A DNA stretch of 64,000 nt from Linderina pennispora (GCF_002104995.1 NW_024468274.1:1-64000); one strand, 5' to 3'; positions 32,688-42,871 are shown, numbered from the stretch's first letter. The notes: generated by a model not told the origin, from the letters alone. Translations and numbers: made by a program.

Positions 32688-33236
32688 ATGTCGACAGCCA
32701 TTGCCTCTACAACCGCCCTGCAGGGACCCGCCCTGGAGTACAGCAGCCACTCGCAGCTGCTCCGCACGACGGCGTGGTCACTGCGCTCGCTAATGCGCAC
32801 AACAGACCGGCTGGCCAGCGGGCCTGGGCTGCGCGGCAACTTTGGCCACATAATTCCAGCCTCGGCGACCCTGCCGTCCATCGAGGTGTTTGTGAACAGC
32901 ATCACCGCCTCGCTCCACATCAAAGCCGCAGTGCTCGTAACAGCGCTCGTGTATGTCGAGCGGCTCGGCCGCCGGCTGCCAAAGAGCGCCCAGGGCACAG
33001 CTGACACCCCATACCGCATTTTCCTGGCTGCGCTAGTGCTGGCCGACAAGTACTGGTCAGACTACGCGGTCAAGGCAAAGAGCCTGGTCAAGGCGGCTGG
33101 CGGGCTGTTCCAGCTCAGTGAGATCTGCGCCATGGAGCGCGCAGTGCTGAAGATCCTCGGGTTCAGACTGTATGTGTCGACCGAGGAGCTGCGCCAGTAC
33201 GCCAACAAGCTGTCTATCGATCTCGACCAGGCCTGA
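32688..33236 (+). CDS. PHO85-type (PCL1/2-like) cyclin
   Basis: A 182-residue protein with an ATG start, consisting almost entirely of one cyclin box. SIEVFVNSI..SLHIKAAVLVTALVYVERL is the start of the box, with the loop TPYRIFLAALVLADKYWSD, where Tyr-Arg and Lys are the usual CDK-contacting positions. The closing helices read FQLSEICAMERAVLKILGFRLYV, the segment where Pcl cyclins have LN..E...L..L.F.L.V. Pcl cyclins activate the CDK Pho85 in cell-cycle entry, polarity or nutrient control. The gene is short even for the family and has no PEST-like tail. It is convergent with the bHLH gene, 165 bases away. Confidence 0.8.
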   Translation: MSTAIASTTALQGPALEYSSHSQLLRTTAWSLRSLMRTTDRLASGPGLRGNFGHIIPASATLPSIEVFVNSITASLHIKAAVLVTALVYVERLGRRLPKSAQGTADTPYRIFLAALVLADKYWSDYAVKAKSLVKAAGGLFQLSEICAMERAVLKILGFRLYVSTEELRQYANKLSIDLDQA

Positions 33237-33401
33237 AAAGAGAAAGCCAACCAAGCATGCATCACCCCTGCGCAGGGTCTCCTCTGCCGTCCACCCACAG
33301 TACATATCCCCTCTCACCCCCACCCCCTCCCTGTTTATAGCTGTTTTAAATGAAATTCAAGATATTTTCAAGCTTGTCTTTTCTGTACACTGAGAATTGG
33401 T

Positions 33402-33782
33402 CTACCGCGTTGACTCCTTGAGCTGGCCCTCGAGTATTTCGCGCTCCATCAGCAGATACTTTATATACTCGACGGTCTTTTGCAGAATCAGCGCCTCGCT
33501 GCGCTGCGACGGCGTCAGTGTCGGCACGATCTGGATAAGCTGATCGTAGCCTGCCCGGATATTCTGCCGGCGCTTCTGCTCAGACGCAATGTGGTTCGCC
33601 TTCTTTTCCTCCTCCGTCAGCAGCTCGCCCTTCTTCTTTGTAATGCGCGTTACTCGTGGCTTCCTGGGCTTGCCAGACGACCCGGAGGGCTGCTGCATCT
33701 CAGCCATCATTGAGGCAAACTGCTGGTCGGCAGGTGCGGATCCGATCAGCCCCGGGAGTTGTGGTTTTGTTTCGTTGTCCAT
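33402..33782 (-). CDS. bHLH transcription factor, INO4-like
   Basis: A 126-residue protein. The ATG at 33782 (MDNETKPQLPG) is preferred over the open upstream leader. The basic region ANHIASEQKRRQNIR, helix 1 AGYDQLIQIVP, loop TLTPSQRSE and helix 2 ALILQKTVEYIKYLLMERE form a bHLH domain at about 64-122. The N-H-I-x-S-E-Q-K-R-R pattern and a loop starting TLT.SQRSE are close to yeast Ino4 and the Mlx group. Ino4 pairs with Ino2 on E-box (UASINO) elements to drive phospholipid genes. In other fungi such small bHLH proteins have varied partners, so the role here is inference. There is no zipper after helix 2 beyond a short acidic helix. Confidence 0.8.
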   Translation of the reverse strand: MDNETKPQLPGLIGSAPADQQFASMMAEMQQPSGSSGKPRKPRVTRITKKKGELLTEEEKKANHIASEQKRRQNIRAGYDQLIQIVPTLTPSQRSEALILQKTVEYIKYLLMEREILEGQLKESTR

Positions 33783-34455
33783 GTGCTTTTTTCCTGAAAA
33801 CAGGTTTTGGGCGTATGTGTGTGTACAAGAGCGGCTAAAAGAGCGGCACAAAAAGTGGGCAATTGCAAAAGGGCAAATGGAGAGAGCTAGGAAACAGAGT
33901 GAGAGAAAGAGCGTTCCAAGGCTGCAAGAAGGGACAAGGGGTTTCAGGGTTCCCTATTAAGAAACAAATAATGTGGGAACGACTGGCGATGGCCGGTTCA
34001 AAGGGAGAGCCTGTGCGAGTGGGAGGCAAGAATTGTGCGGGAAAGCAGCGCAGGCTCTGATGGCGACAAAGGCGAATATAGCAGCGTGAGGAAAAGTATT
34101 ATATAAGGGCGTGTAGCACTAGTAGAGACAAGAAGAGCTGTGCTTGCTGCTGCAGAGAAGGGAATCTGCTGCCCTTGGTCTATTTGCGCCCGTTCACAAG
34201 ACGAATGCACCTGGCACGTGAATGTGCGGGCACCCACAGAATCAGCCAAGGCCTTCCCCTAGATGTTGGAATTTCCAAACACACAACCTCGAGTGGTGTC
34301 GCATTGCTTTTCTGCCTAGATTCACATGCGGCCTATGCCCCCCCCCCGCAACTTGCACCGTACCCCTTTACCAGTCTCGACGGTCCGCGTGGACTGTTAA
34401 GAGCATGACATCCTATATTAGCTTTGCCACCAAAGCCCTCATGTGAAAAATCTAT
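33783..34455 (-). other. Promoter region of the bHLH gene
   Basis: Purine-rich on the plus strand (CT-rich leader on the coding strand) up to about 33960, with a TATATAA-containing site at about 34100. An E-box-like CACGTG is at about 34215. No gene was recognised. Confidence 0.4.
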
Positions 34456-35229
34456 TCACTCGTCGTCACTGTCGTCGTCCTCTGACAGATCCTCGTTCTC
34501 AAACAGCGACGAGTCCACGGCCACATCACCCTCCGAGATAAACTTGGAGTCCGACTGCGCCAAGGACCGATCTTGCTCAAACAGCTGGCGCCCAGTGAGC
34601 ATCATATCCGACTGCTTCTTTGAGTCCGCCGTGCGGCGCGCCGTGCCCCGCGACTCAGCCGCCGCCAGCGCAGCCTTCTTCATCTCAGCCCGCTCCATGT
34701 CAAACCTCTCCTTCCACTCGAGGAAGCTCGCCCGAGTCACCTGCGTGCCGATGAACTTGGCCTGGTCGGCCTCAACCTCCTTCTGGATCCGCTCGTCCTC
34801 CTGCCGCTTGATCTCTGCAAGCTTCTCGATAAGACGCTCGGCCATCAGCTCCTTGACATGCATCGCCATGTTGAACACCATAGCCATTCCAAGACTCTCT
34901 TCGCCGATCACGCGCGTCTTCTCTTTGAACTCTTCCAAATCGTCGTCATCGAGCTCTGCCTCGGGTTCCGGCACGTTCTCGTCCTCAGAATCTGCGTCGG
35001 CGTCAGCATCAGGCAGTGCCAAGTCAAATACTGGCAGCTCGTCGGGGTACGTTGCTGTGTATTCCACCGTCAGGAGCACCGTACTGGCCGGCAGCTCGTC
35101 ATCGTCAAGCGCAATCTCAATCGAAAACCTGTATGGAGACTCGGCAAGCTCCGTGAACTCGCTCGGGTAAATCGATTGCAGGATCTCCACCTCGCTGCGC
35201 TGCTCTTCCAGATAGTGCTCGTCGGACAT
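34456..35229 (-). CDS. GIR2: RWD-domain protein GIR2/RWDD1 (DRG-family GTPase partner)
   Basis: A 257-residue protein with an ATG start. The RWD domain covers about residues 1-130: EEQRSEVEILQSIYPSEF, the Pro-rich turn YTATYPDELPVF, and the final helix ending in the MVFNMAMHVKELM segment. An acidic insert (DADADADSEDE, about 74-96) lies inside it. It is followed by a long charged helix (LIEKLAEIKRQEDERIQKE), then FIGTQVTRASFLEWKERF (the RWDD1/GIR2 signature, the DFRP region that binds DRG GTPases) and an acidic C-terminus ending SEDDDSDDE. GIR2 binds Rbg2 and Gcn1 and takes part in translation and stress control in the cytosol. Intact and intronless. Confidence 0.88.
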   Translation of the reverse strand: MSDEHYLEEQRSEVEILQSIYPSEFTELAESPYRFSIEIALDDDELPASTVLLTVEYTATYPDELPVFDLALPDADADADSEDENVPEPEAELDDDDLEEFKEKTRVIGEESLGMAMVFNMAMHVKELMAERLIEKLAEIKRQEDERIQKEVEADQAKFIGTQVTRASFLEWKERFDMERAEMKKAALAAAESRGTARRTADSKKQSDMMLTGRQLFEQDRSLAQSDSKFISEGDVAVDSSLFENEDLSEDDDSDDE

Positions 35230-35439
35230 GCCTTTTAATGTAATTAACCTGAACTTGAGAGAAAGAGAGAAAAAAGCTATCGAAAAATTGCACTCTGAAA
35301 TCAGACATCCATGATCAGCCTATGGCTAAGGCCTACGAAGCCAACCTGCCAGAGCCAGTCGTTGTGGGAATGGAAATGAGAAAAAAAAAAACACCGCTGC
35401 GGCTAATCTCATTATCTCGCTGACGATTTACTCTGAGGC

Positions 35440-37179
35440 TTAAAGTTGTCCGAGCAGGTGCTCCAGATGCTGGACTTTCGACGGGAGGCCTGAGTCCAGG
35501 ATGGCACTGAGTTTCGCACGCAGCGGTCCAGAGCTGCTTGTGGGGATAACAAGCCGCTTCAGATTAGGCATGCGAGCCAGGAACATCGCCAAAGCGTGCA
35601 GCTTCTGAGGCGAGACTCCCTGGGGGAGTCCGTCCTGAAGGTTAAAGTACACCAGCGACATGCTAATAGGCACATACTCGCTGGGAACCCTCAAGTCGGG
35701 ATGACCTGTATCAAGCAGACTACCCTCTAGCATTTCATATGCTGTGCATAGCTGCTTGAGGCGTGGAAGCTGTCCCAGAAGCTTAACCAGCTGCCCACGG
35801 CCGCATTGGACGTACAATCTGAGGCATTGCAGTTGATTGAGCTGGACGTCATCGGGGACTGTAAGCCTTGCACTAGTATAGGAGTTCAGATAATACGACA
35901 CCTCCAATGTCTTGATGCGAGAGTTGGAAGCAAGCAGCGGGTGAGTCCAGTAAGGCGAAGTCGAAAGGTCCGAGAGAAGTAGGTGGTTGAAGACCACCTT
36001 GAGGCTATCGAGATTTGCAAGCGGAGTAAGATCAAGTTGAGCCCATCCAGGGTGATCATGAACCACCAGCTCTGAGATCTGGTACAGAGGGAAATGGCTC
36101 AAAAAGTCGTTGATATCGCCAAGGAAATTCTCAACACCAAGTTTTCTGAGCGCACCGAACCTAGCATTCTTAGGAGCTGCTACCTGGCAGTCCCCAACAT
36201 CATCCTCAAACTTGAGGTAAAGCGACTCCAGCTCATTGAAAGCTAATGACTGGTAGCCATTCCAAGTGTGGAAGTGCTCCCAAAGGGTTCCTGGGTCCAC
36301 ATTATTCAGCCGAAGCGACTTGATAGTAGGTGCGAATATTCTAATCGGCCTGAGATACTGGTCACCAAAGCCCACTTCTCTATCCTTATGCATCCCCACG
36401 GTCACAGTAACATTTTGCACCGTCTTTGGCAGGTCTCCCAGGCGGACAAAAAAGAAGTCTGTATCGATAATGTCGATAGAAACCAACGAGCTCACCATGC
36501 TGTGCAAAAGAACCTCAATCAGCGGCTCGCCGTACGCACCATCGCCTCTGTAGTAGTAGATCACCCTCTTCAGGTTCGGCAACGCCTTACACAACTCGTC
36601 ATTAAGCTCTGTCAGCCGGTAGTTGATGGCACCAGGAAATCGATCGTCAGAGTCCGGGACCTGCTCATTGGCATCAGCGCCTACTCTTGCAACGCTGACC
36701 CCCTCATCACCTGGGCCATCACTATTGCCTGTGTTAATCCCGTAGATACGCAAAGTCGTGATATTTGGCCACACGCGTCCCAGGAATTTCTTCTCTACTA
36801 ATTTCTCCAGTAACCCGCTGGCGCTGATGCACGGGTTAATACGCAGTTCAAAACACCTAGCTTTATGAATATCCCCATGCTCCACGATAGTAAGAATGTT
36901 CGTAGACACCAAGAACTCGCCCCTTCCGTTGACATGTGCGTTTTCATCAGGATTATAGAACCCAGCCATGGCAGTCTTGTACATAGACGACTGCACGTCA
37001 CCATGGTACCTGCGGCTCACAGCAGTCGATTGAATGTCGAACCTTGCCGCATTGGTAAAGAATTCTGGCTCATCCTCATGATCACCCAAAAAATAGTCAT
37101 TCCCAGGGCTGCTCACAGAACGAAGGTTGTCGAATACTAGATCTAGCACTTCGGGTGCAGCAGAATCGAAAAACGACAT
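35440..37179 (-). CDS. F-box-like leucine-rich protein
   Basis: A 579-residue protein with an ATG start. The first ~45 residues (APEVLDLVFDNLRSV) look like a divergent F-box. The rest consists of irregular leucine-rich units (ITTLRIYGI, LKRVIYYYRG, SLVSIDIIDTDFFF, SLRLNNVDPGTLW, LESLYLKFEDD, ISELVVHDHPGW, LKVVFNHLLLSDL, LKRLVIPTSS), as in substrate receptors of SCF ubiquitin ligases. Such proteins form large, fast-changing families in many fungi. A second gene of the same general build lies at 40113-41792 beyond the AT-rich island. The target is unknown and the F-box is weak. Confidence 0.65.
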   Translation of the reverse strand: MSFFDSAAPEVLDLVFDNLRSVSSPGNDYFLGDHEDEPEFFTNAARFDIQSTAVSRRYHGDVQSSMYKTAMAGFYNPDENAHVNGRGEFLVSTNILTIVEHGDIHKARCFELRINPCISASGLLEKLVEKKFLGRVWPNITTLRIYGINTGNSDGPGDEGVSVARVGADANEQVPDSDDRFPGAINYRLTELNDELCKALPNLKRVIYYYRGDGAYGEPLIEVLLHSMVSSLVSIDIIDTDFFFVRLGDLPKTVQNVTVTVGMHKDREVGFGDQYLRPIRIFAPTIKSLRLNNVDPGTLWEHFHTWNGYQSLAFNELESLYLKFEDDVGDCQVAAPKNARFGALRKLGVENFLGDINDFLSHFPLYQISELVVHDHPGWAQLDLTPLANLDSLKVVFNHLLLSDLSTSPYWTHPLLASNSRIKTLEVSYYLNSYTSARLTVPDDVQLNQLQCLRLYVQCGRGQLVKLLGQLPRLKQLCTAYEMLEGSLLDTGHPDLRVPSEYVPISMSLVYFNLQDGLPQGVSPQKLHALAMFLARMPNLKRLVIPTSSSGPLRAKLSAILDSGLPSKVQHLEHLLGQL

Positions 37180-38173
37180 GGCTGAAAAGGCTTTTTTGCT
37201 ATAGATGGCGTTTGTTGGCTAGTTGGATGTTAAAGAAAGGATGAATTAGGAAGAGAACAGCGAATGATGCGCTGCCACCAGCGCATATTTATATCAAGGC
37301 TATTAATGATACTTTTGTCGGTATTGCTGATCATTATCAGACTCATCATCGCCGTATTGTGAGCCTTCAAACTAAATATACACCAAAAGTCAGGGAAATA
37401 ATCAAAAGGGAAATTTCAGACATGCGTAAAGTTTATTGTTTGCTACAAACACAAAAAGCTACAAAGCAACAAGACCATCACGCGCTTCAGTTTATGGCAG
37501 GGTAAGCCCGACACCTGCTCAGTGATACAGTTCAAGGAAATAAGTGCTGTATGTTTCCACACAGCCTCGTACTTGTGAACATCATTGCATTTGTTTGCTC
37601 TGAAAACATTGCTGAGGCAGTATAGAGACTCACAACGACAGTCAGACTTCTAAATCTGAGTCGCAGTATCTAAAGCTCCATGCCATAACCTCTCCCGAAT
37701 ACAGTGCGTGGTGCACCAATACTACCCAATCACCGCATAGGCGACTCAATTATCCATGAGATATGAAATGAATGAGCTAGATGTTGAACATTCAGAAGCA
37801 CATTAATAATCTTTCTGCCAATTCTAGCTAGCTCATCAAAATAGTGCTCACGTTTTGGTACTGTCACTGACTCGGAATAAAAAAGAACTGGCTGTCTAAA
37901 GGCTAGCTGAAGCAGAGTAGTGCTATGAACATCTCTCTAACTGGCACCATCTCAGTTGCCCAGGGGTTAGATATGCTGAGTGCAGGAAAAAGGACGAGAG
38001 CCTCTCGATTTCCTATGTATCTTTTTGACAACCCCTCCGTATGCTGGTCAGCAGGCCAAACACTTGCAGCATCGTGCATAGTAGACAGTTCGTGTATGCT
38101 GAGAGAAGGATTTTTGCTTTGCAATGCAAGTGGTTAAAAAAAATAACACTAGCAAAATAGGACACGCAAAAAT
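37180..38173 (-). other. Intergenic region upstream of the F-box-like gene
   Basis: No gene was recognised. AT content rises toward the tRNA. Confidence 0.4.
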
Positions 38174-38246
38174 GATTTCTGCCGGGTTCGAACCGGCGAC
38201 CGTCTGCGTGTTAGGCAGACGTGATAACCAACTACACCAAGAAATC
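38174..38246 (-). tRNA. tRNA-Val (anticodon AAC)
   Basis: A 73-nt cloverleaf on the minus strand. The acceptor stem pairs GATTTCT with AGAAATC (7 bp). The D arm holds GTAGTTGG. The anticodon stem TCTGC/GCAGA closes the loop CTAACAC, with anticodon AAC (valine). The T arm has GGTTCGAACC. There is no intron and no encoded CCA. A run of five T just after the 3' end serves as the Pol III terminator. Confidence 0.95.
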
Positions 38247-38997
38247 TTTACGCTTCTGAAGTGGTTTGTTATGCCCGTCGTTGACGATCATGAACATGTC
38301 GCTGATACGCTCCTAGATCAAGATCAAGATCAAGACATGCGAGACCCACGACTGCCCCGCACCTCTTCCTCTGTCTCAGTTTCAAGTCCACAAGACCAGT
38401 CTCATAGCCATGCGACAAGGGTCGACCCAGTCACTGGGATTCCTATTGTCCATGCGGCCCCGAGACCTTAGCTCAAGTGTGCATCGGTATATATAAGTGC
38501 ACATCTTATACATGCACATAGAGAGAAGGCGAACTCGGATCCTGTCTTTGACTTTGATTTCCTGAATATAACAATCTCTGACTCAAGCTCTTCTTTCTAT
38601 TCGGCTCAATCATTATCACCTGGGCCAGGTGATAACACTGAAGTGGTTCTCAGAAATACATATATAAGCCAGATGATCCATACATCACCCACTTTTCGAT
38701 GATACCTCTGCCTATTGCTCCCCAGCTGCCTTTGTCCATTAGTCAAACTTCCTATCTGCAATGAAATAAATACCAAAATGCACCTGCAGTGCAGACTAGT
38801 CTTATTGTTGCAAAGATATTATAGGATATTATATTTCTAGATTAGTTCTTATTAAGATTGCATATTTCTCCTAGTATTATGCTTCCCTCAAAAGGATACT
38901 TAAATTATTAGCCTAATATATAAATGAAGTGCATTTCTTACCTATTATTATACTATTTTCTATACCTATATATATTATTATTACTAAAGAATAATTA

Positions 38998-39140
38998 GAG
39001 GTTATTTAGAGTTACTTATCTGCTTATCAATTATTTAAGTATATTATATCTACTCACAATTTGGGTTTAATAGATGTTATATAGAGTTAGCTCTCTACCT
39101 ATAAATTGTTTATATATATTACAGCTATTAGCAATTTCAG
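38998..39140. repeat. Direct repeat, two ~68-bp units
   Basis: Units 38998-39065 and 39073-39140 align along their whole length (GAxGTTATxTAGAGTTA opening, CAATTT near the end) at about 75 % identity by eye. Confidence 0.7.
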
Positions 39141-39155
39141 TAAAATAATCATTTC

Positions 39156-39344
39156 ACCTAAGCTACTATCAGTATCTTAGAAAATTTTTAGTAAATATAA
39201 CTTCCTCATAGTTGCTTAGCTATATCTATTAAGATATTGGCTTTTATAGCCTAAAGATAATTAGCCCTAAATATACAAAGCTTTTCTTTCTAGCTAAAAT
39301 CATATTTACTAAAAATTTTCTAAGATACTGATAGAAGCTTAGGT
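39156..39344. repeat. Inverted repeat, ~43-bp arms
   Basis: The left arm 39156-39199 (ACCTAAGCTACTATCAGTAT...) is the near-perfect reverse complement of the right arm 39302-39344, with a ~100-bp AT-rich spacer. I see one or two mismatches. Confidence 0.8.
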
Positions 39345-39528
39345 AAAATAGTAAGAATATCATATCTTAGTTATTTGAATAATTAATTTTAGAACAGTTT
39401 TTTTTACTACTAGTTATTTTTATTATAGATATTAATAAATATTGTATCTAGAATGTTTCTATGCTTCTAAATGATTACTAAGTTAATTGTAAAATACTAA
39501 TATTTATAAGTCTAAGAATGACCCCTTA

Positions 39529-39884
39529 GCTGAAATTTTTTAGGATACTAATAGGAGTTTTAGAGAAGCACCATATTTGGCATAAGAATAAAAATTTTCA
39601 GATAAATTAACTAAGTATCAAGTAGTTTAGTAACTGTGAATAACTTCCATAGTGGAGATCAGTCAGAATTGGTTAGCTATTTAATAATTATTAATATTTT
39701 TATTGTTTTCTTATTCAGATGCTAAATATAGTGCTTCTCTGAAACCCCCTTCAGCATCCTGAAAAATTTCAGTTGATTTCTTGTGACCCAGCCTCTATCT
39801 CAGTAGAAGCATATTAATTGTGTATCAACTGAAATTTTTCAGGATGCCAAAGGGGGTTTCGGAGAAGCACCATATTTGGCATCT
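39529..39884. repeat. Three copies of a ~60-bp element, one inverted
   Basis: Copies at 39529-39584 (+), 39717-39779 (inverted) and 39823-39884 (+) share a TGAAATTTTTxAGGATxC start and a GAGAAGCACCATATTTGGCAT end. The second and third form a hairpin with a ~43-bp loop. The differences between them are transitions. Confidence 0.8.
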
Positions 39885-40112
39885 TTGTTTATTTGTTAAT
39901 CTAGTTGCTAGAATCTTTTTGGCCACTACTAAGCATTCTGTATTTTAAAATATTTATCTATTGCTAGTAATTGATTTCTTATTTGTTAATTGGTTATTCT
40001 GATAATAGATATTTAGTTTCTTTAACTATTTATATTTGTGAATGGCCTCCAGTGGTTTAAAGAAAAATTCTAATTTTTATCCCTAGTTGATGAAGTGTAT
40101 ATTGATAGAAAT

Positions 40113-41792
40113 TTACCTGAAGAAATAGCTAATACTCTGTATATGATCTGCAACTTCTGCATACTTTGGTATCTTCACAAGAGTCTCTATAATATCACCA
40201 AGGTATGGTTCAAGGCTGTATGAAACATACACTCGCTTGAGAGATGGAATAAGTGAGATAAGCAGTACCAGTCTGTCAATTGCAGCTTCATTGGATGTCT
40301 CAATAACCAAATTGACATCCAGTTCAAAAAGACGATCCCCGCCAAGTGGATAGTGAGTACCGCGAACCTTTTGCACCTCATCCAAATGAAGATTGTAATC
40401 ATCTTCCAGTGACTTATTGCCTTGGTGATCATCAAGGCATAGGGACAACTTGGTAATGTTTGGGAGCAAGCCAATGAGTGATATTACTTGAGCATAACTG
40501 AACCGCACAGTTGTAATGTCGAATATCCGGAGGTTGGCAGCACACACAGAGTCTTGGAGTATTGTGAGCACCCAATCGGTATCCCACAGAAACCAGAAGT
40601 CGATCATTAGCTGCTGCAAGTGTGATGAAATGCTGAATGCCGAGGTTATCGCATGTTCATACCACTCTTCCGACTTGTTTTCGCTGGTGTAATCCCATGT
40701 AAGGTTCACGCAGTGTAGGTGGGGATACTGGCTGTGCACATGCCCATCGACTAGAGTGATAATAGGCGGTGATGCTTCAGGCATATCTAGAGTGATCGTC
40801 TCTAGTGTCTCTGTATTGGGCTCAACGAGAATATCCTGGGCGAATGGGTAGTGGTGCTTGCATTTGACATGCTTTAGAGCTGGAAACGGCTTTCCCGGTG
40901 GCAGATTGTAGCGGGTGGTGATATCATCGTCGTCCAGTTCAATCGATAAGGCCTGAAGATTGGGGTATATGGTCAGACTGCCTCCGTCGTGCTGTACCAG
41001 GTGCAAAAAATCGGCTGATGTAGCATTGACCAGTTCAATACTCTTTAATGTTGCTGCGCTGCGGTAGAAAAGCTCAAAGAATGACTCACCCAAGGATGAG
41101 TCAAAAAGCGTGATATTCTCCAAGTTGGCAATGAATGGCAGTTCGCAGACTCCAGGGCCAAAGTATGCGTCAATAAACGTAACTGAAGCGGCCCTCGATG
41201 CCATTGATGCAGCAAACTCCATTAGCAGCTTTCTATGGTGATGCTGTGGCCCGATATCCATACCAAGGTAGCACCTTTGGATATGCGGAAACAGCCTGTT
41301 GAGCTGAGCAGTTGTCCTTGCGATCTCCTGAGCGGCCATAGCGCTGTCGATATCAGAGTCGCTATCAGGTAATCCAGTCAAAATGACTTGCAAATCAATT
41401 GGCTTCAGAAATACAGCGTCTCCAGTAGCGCCAGCTACGAGTTGTTGAGCTACTGTGCCGTTCAGAATATCGGTGCACGAATGATTCATGGCGACAGACT
41501 TTACAAGCCTTTCGGTACCAGAAGTCACAGCAGTAAGGAGCGTTGGCAGCCAGCACTGGTCCTCTGTAAGCATGGTGAAGCCGAGATTCGTCTCGTCTAC
41601 CACTTCCTGATACAGTAGCTGTAGAGCAGTAAGTCGCCAGTGCCGACAAATACTGAGAAACGGCATAAAGCTCGGACGTATGCCGGTTGGACTCTTATCA
41701 TAAGTACGGACTGTGCCACGCAAAACGCCCGACGTATACTCGATTATCAGCTCGATAATGTGGGGTGGCAGAATAGAAATATCAACAGACAT
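40113..41792 (-). CDS. F-box-like leucine-rich protein
   Basis: A 559-residue protein with an ATG start. The N-terminus SVDISILPPHIIELIIEYTSG...FLSICRHWRLTALQLLYQEV matches the F-box pattern (LP..I...I......L..+C+.W+..A..LLY). It is followed by leucine-rich units (ITLFDSSLGESFFE, LKSIELVNATSADF, LQALSIELDDDD, LETITLDMPEAS, LHCVNLTWDY, LRIFDITTVRFSY, ITKLSLCLDDHQG). It is a probable SCF substrate receptor. It has the same build as the protein at 35440-37179 but is not closely similar. Its stop codon sits at the edge of the AT-rich island. The target is unknown. Confidence 0.7.
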   Translation of the reverse strand: MSVDISILPPHIIELIIEYTSGVLRGTVRTYDKSPTGIRPSFMPFLSICRHWRLTALQLLYQEVVDETNLGFTMLTEDQCWLPTLLTAVTSGTERLVKSVAMNHSCTDILNGTVAQQLVAGATGDAVFLKPIDLQVILTGLPDSDSDIDSAMAAQEIARTTAQLNRLFPHIQRCYLGMDIGPQHHHRKLLMEFAASMASRAASVTFIDAYFGPGVCELPFIANLENITLFDSSLGESFFELFYRSAATLKSIELVNATSADFLHLVQHDGGSLTIYPNLQALSIELDDDDITTRYNLPPGKPFPALKHVKCKHHYPFAQDILVEPNTETLETITLDMPEASPPIITLVDGHVHSQYPHLHCVNLTWDYTSENKSEEWYEHAITSAFSISSHLQQLMIDFWFLWDTDWVLTILQDSVCAANLRIFDITTVRFSYAQVISLIGLLPNITKLSLCLDDHQGNKSLEDDYNLHLDEVQKVRGTHYPLGGDRLFELDVNLVIETSNEAAIDRLVLLISLIPSLKRVYVSYSLEPYLGDIIETLVKIPKYAEVADHIQSISYFFR

Positions 41793-42413
41793 TAGGGTAA
41801 ATGTTTGGAAAAGATAGAGGAGAAGTAGGAGAACGGTTCACAGTTTGCTTCCAAGCCCAGTTGTACTAGACAATGAAAACAGCACTACACTGGCTAGTTT
41901 TCCAGTCTTGATGGCCGATCCATCGTGCATCATCATATCCCTTTGCTAAGCTAGAGCTGAGCCACTGAGCATCTATACTCTTCCAAGCAATGTCTAGCTG
42001 GTGCAAGGAATACTGAGTATAGCTGCGCATGGGCACCAGAACGTTCAGAGCCGCTATGTGCATTTAATGATGTGTTGTGTGAATAGCAATTCGAGGGCTG
42101 GCTTACTGTCGCAGTTTATTGGGCTTTTTCAGCTCTACTCGTAATGGCTAAACGGTGCATTCCAGCTTTCAAAATAAACGAAAGTTCAGCAGTATCCAAA
42201 GACTGGTTACACGTGCGACGCCAGATCATCACTATCTGCTTCAGTAAGCAGCCCATCGTTCCTGGCGGAGGGCAGTTGCATCGCACACTGCACTCTGGAC
42301 ATTCCAATCGTCCCATGCAACACCAGAAAGATAAGCAAAGGTGTCTATTTTACTCAACTGAAGCCAGCAATAAGAACTCTCCGGCAAAAGGGTATGGCGA
42401 AATAGGCTACTGC
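41793..42413. other. Intergenic region
   Basis: Upstream of the F-box-like gene and downstream of NDK1. Nothing was recognised. Confidence 0.4.
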
Positions 42414-42871
42414 TTACTCGTAGATGACGTTGTCAACAGCACGCGAGTACGGCTTGATGTTGTCACCGAACCACAGAGCAACCTCGCGCTCAGCGGACTC
42501 GACCGAGTCGGAGCCGTGGCAGACGTTCTTGCCGATGTCCAGGGCGAAGTCGGCGCGGATGGTGCCGGGAGCCGAGTCCTGGGGTTGGTGGCGCCGAGCA
42601 TGACGCGGCCGATCTTGACGGCACCCTTGCCCTGGATGACGAAAGCAGCAACAGGGCCTGACTGCATGTACGCCAGAAGCTTGGGGAAGAACGGCTTGTC
42701 AGCCAGGTCCTTGTAGTGCTCCTTCAGCAGCTCCGCCGACGGGTGGATGAGCTGGAGGGCGAGGATCTTGAATCCGCGCTTCTCGAACCGCGAGACAATC
42801 TCGCCGACAAGGCCGCGCTCGACGCCGTCGGGCTTGACCATGATGAAGGAACGCTCCTGGTTGGCAGACAT
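42414..42871 (-). CDS. NDK1: Nucleoside diphosphate kinase, one-base frameshift
   Basis: The ATG at 42871 ([16 protein letters not shown]) opens a standard NDK. NDK exchanges gamma-phosphate between NTPs and NDPs through a phosphohistidine. Residues 1-97 read in one frame ([53 protein letters not shown]). At the G run 42581-42584 (C4 on the coding strand) the frame breaks. One more C would give the rest of the family sequence, with active-site motif NVCHGSDS and C-terminus ...VIYE, for a total of 152 residues, exactly the usual length. The open frame that continues without this fix is Ser/Thr/Arg nonsense. Because this enzyme is nearly invariant and normally indispensable, an assembly indel is the likeliest cause. 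It is divergent from the rhomboid gene. Confidence 0.93.

Larger units (their letters stand above)
38780..40112. repeat. Very AT-rich island with nested inverted and direct repeats
   Basis: By eye roughly three-quarters A/T, against about half in the rest of the window, with abrupt edges just past the tRNA and just before the stop of the next gene. It holds no coding frame. Inside are a direct repeat pair, an inverted repeat and a three-copy element, listed separately. Differences between copies are largely transitions (C/T, G/A), as left by cytosine deamination of repeats such as RIP. The island may be a remnant of a mobile element or a heterochromatic or replication-related block. Confidence 0.75.

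Noticed and set aside
34424-35170. A 248-codon Ser-rich ORF on the plus strand
   Set aside because: Antisense shadow of GIR2.
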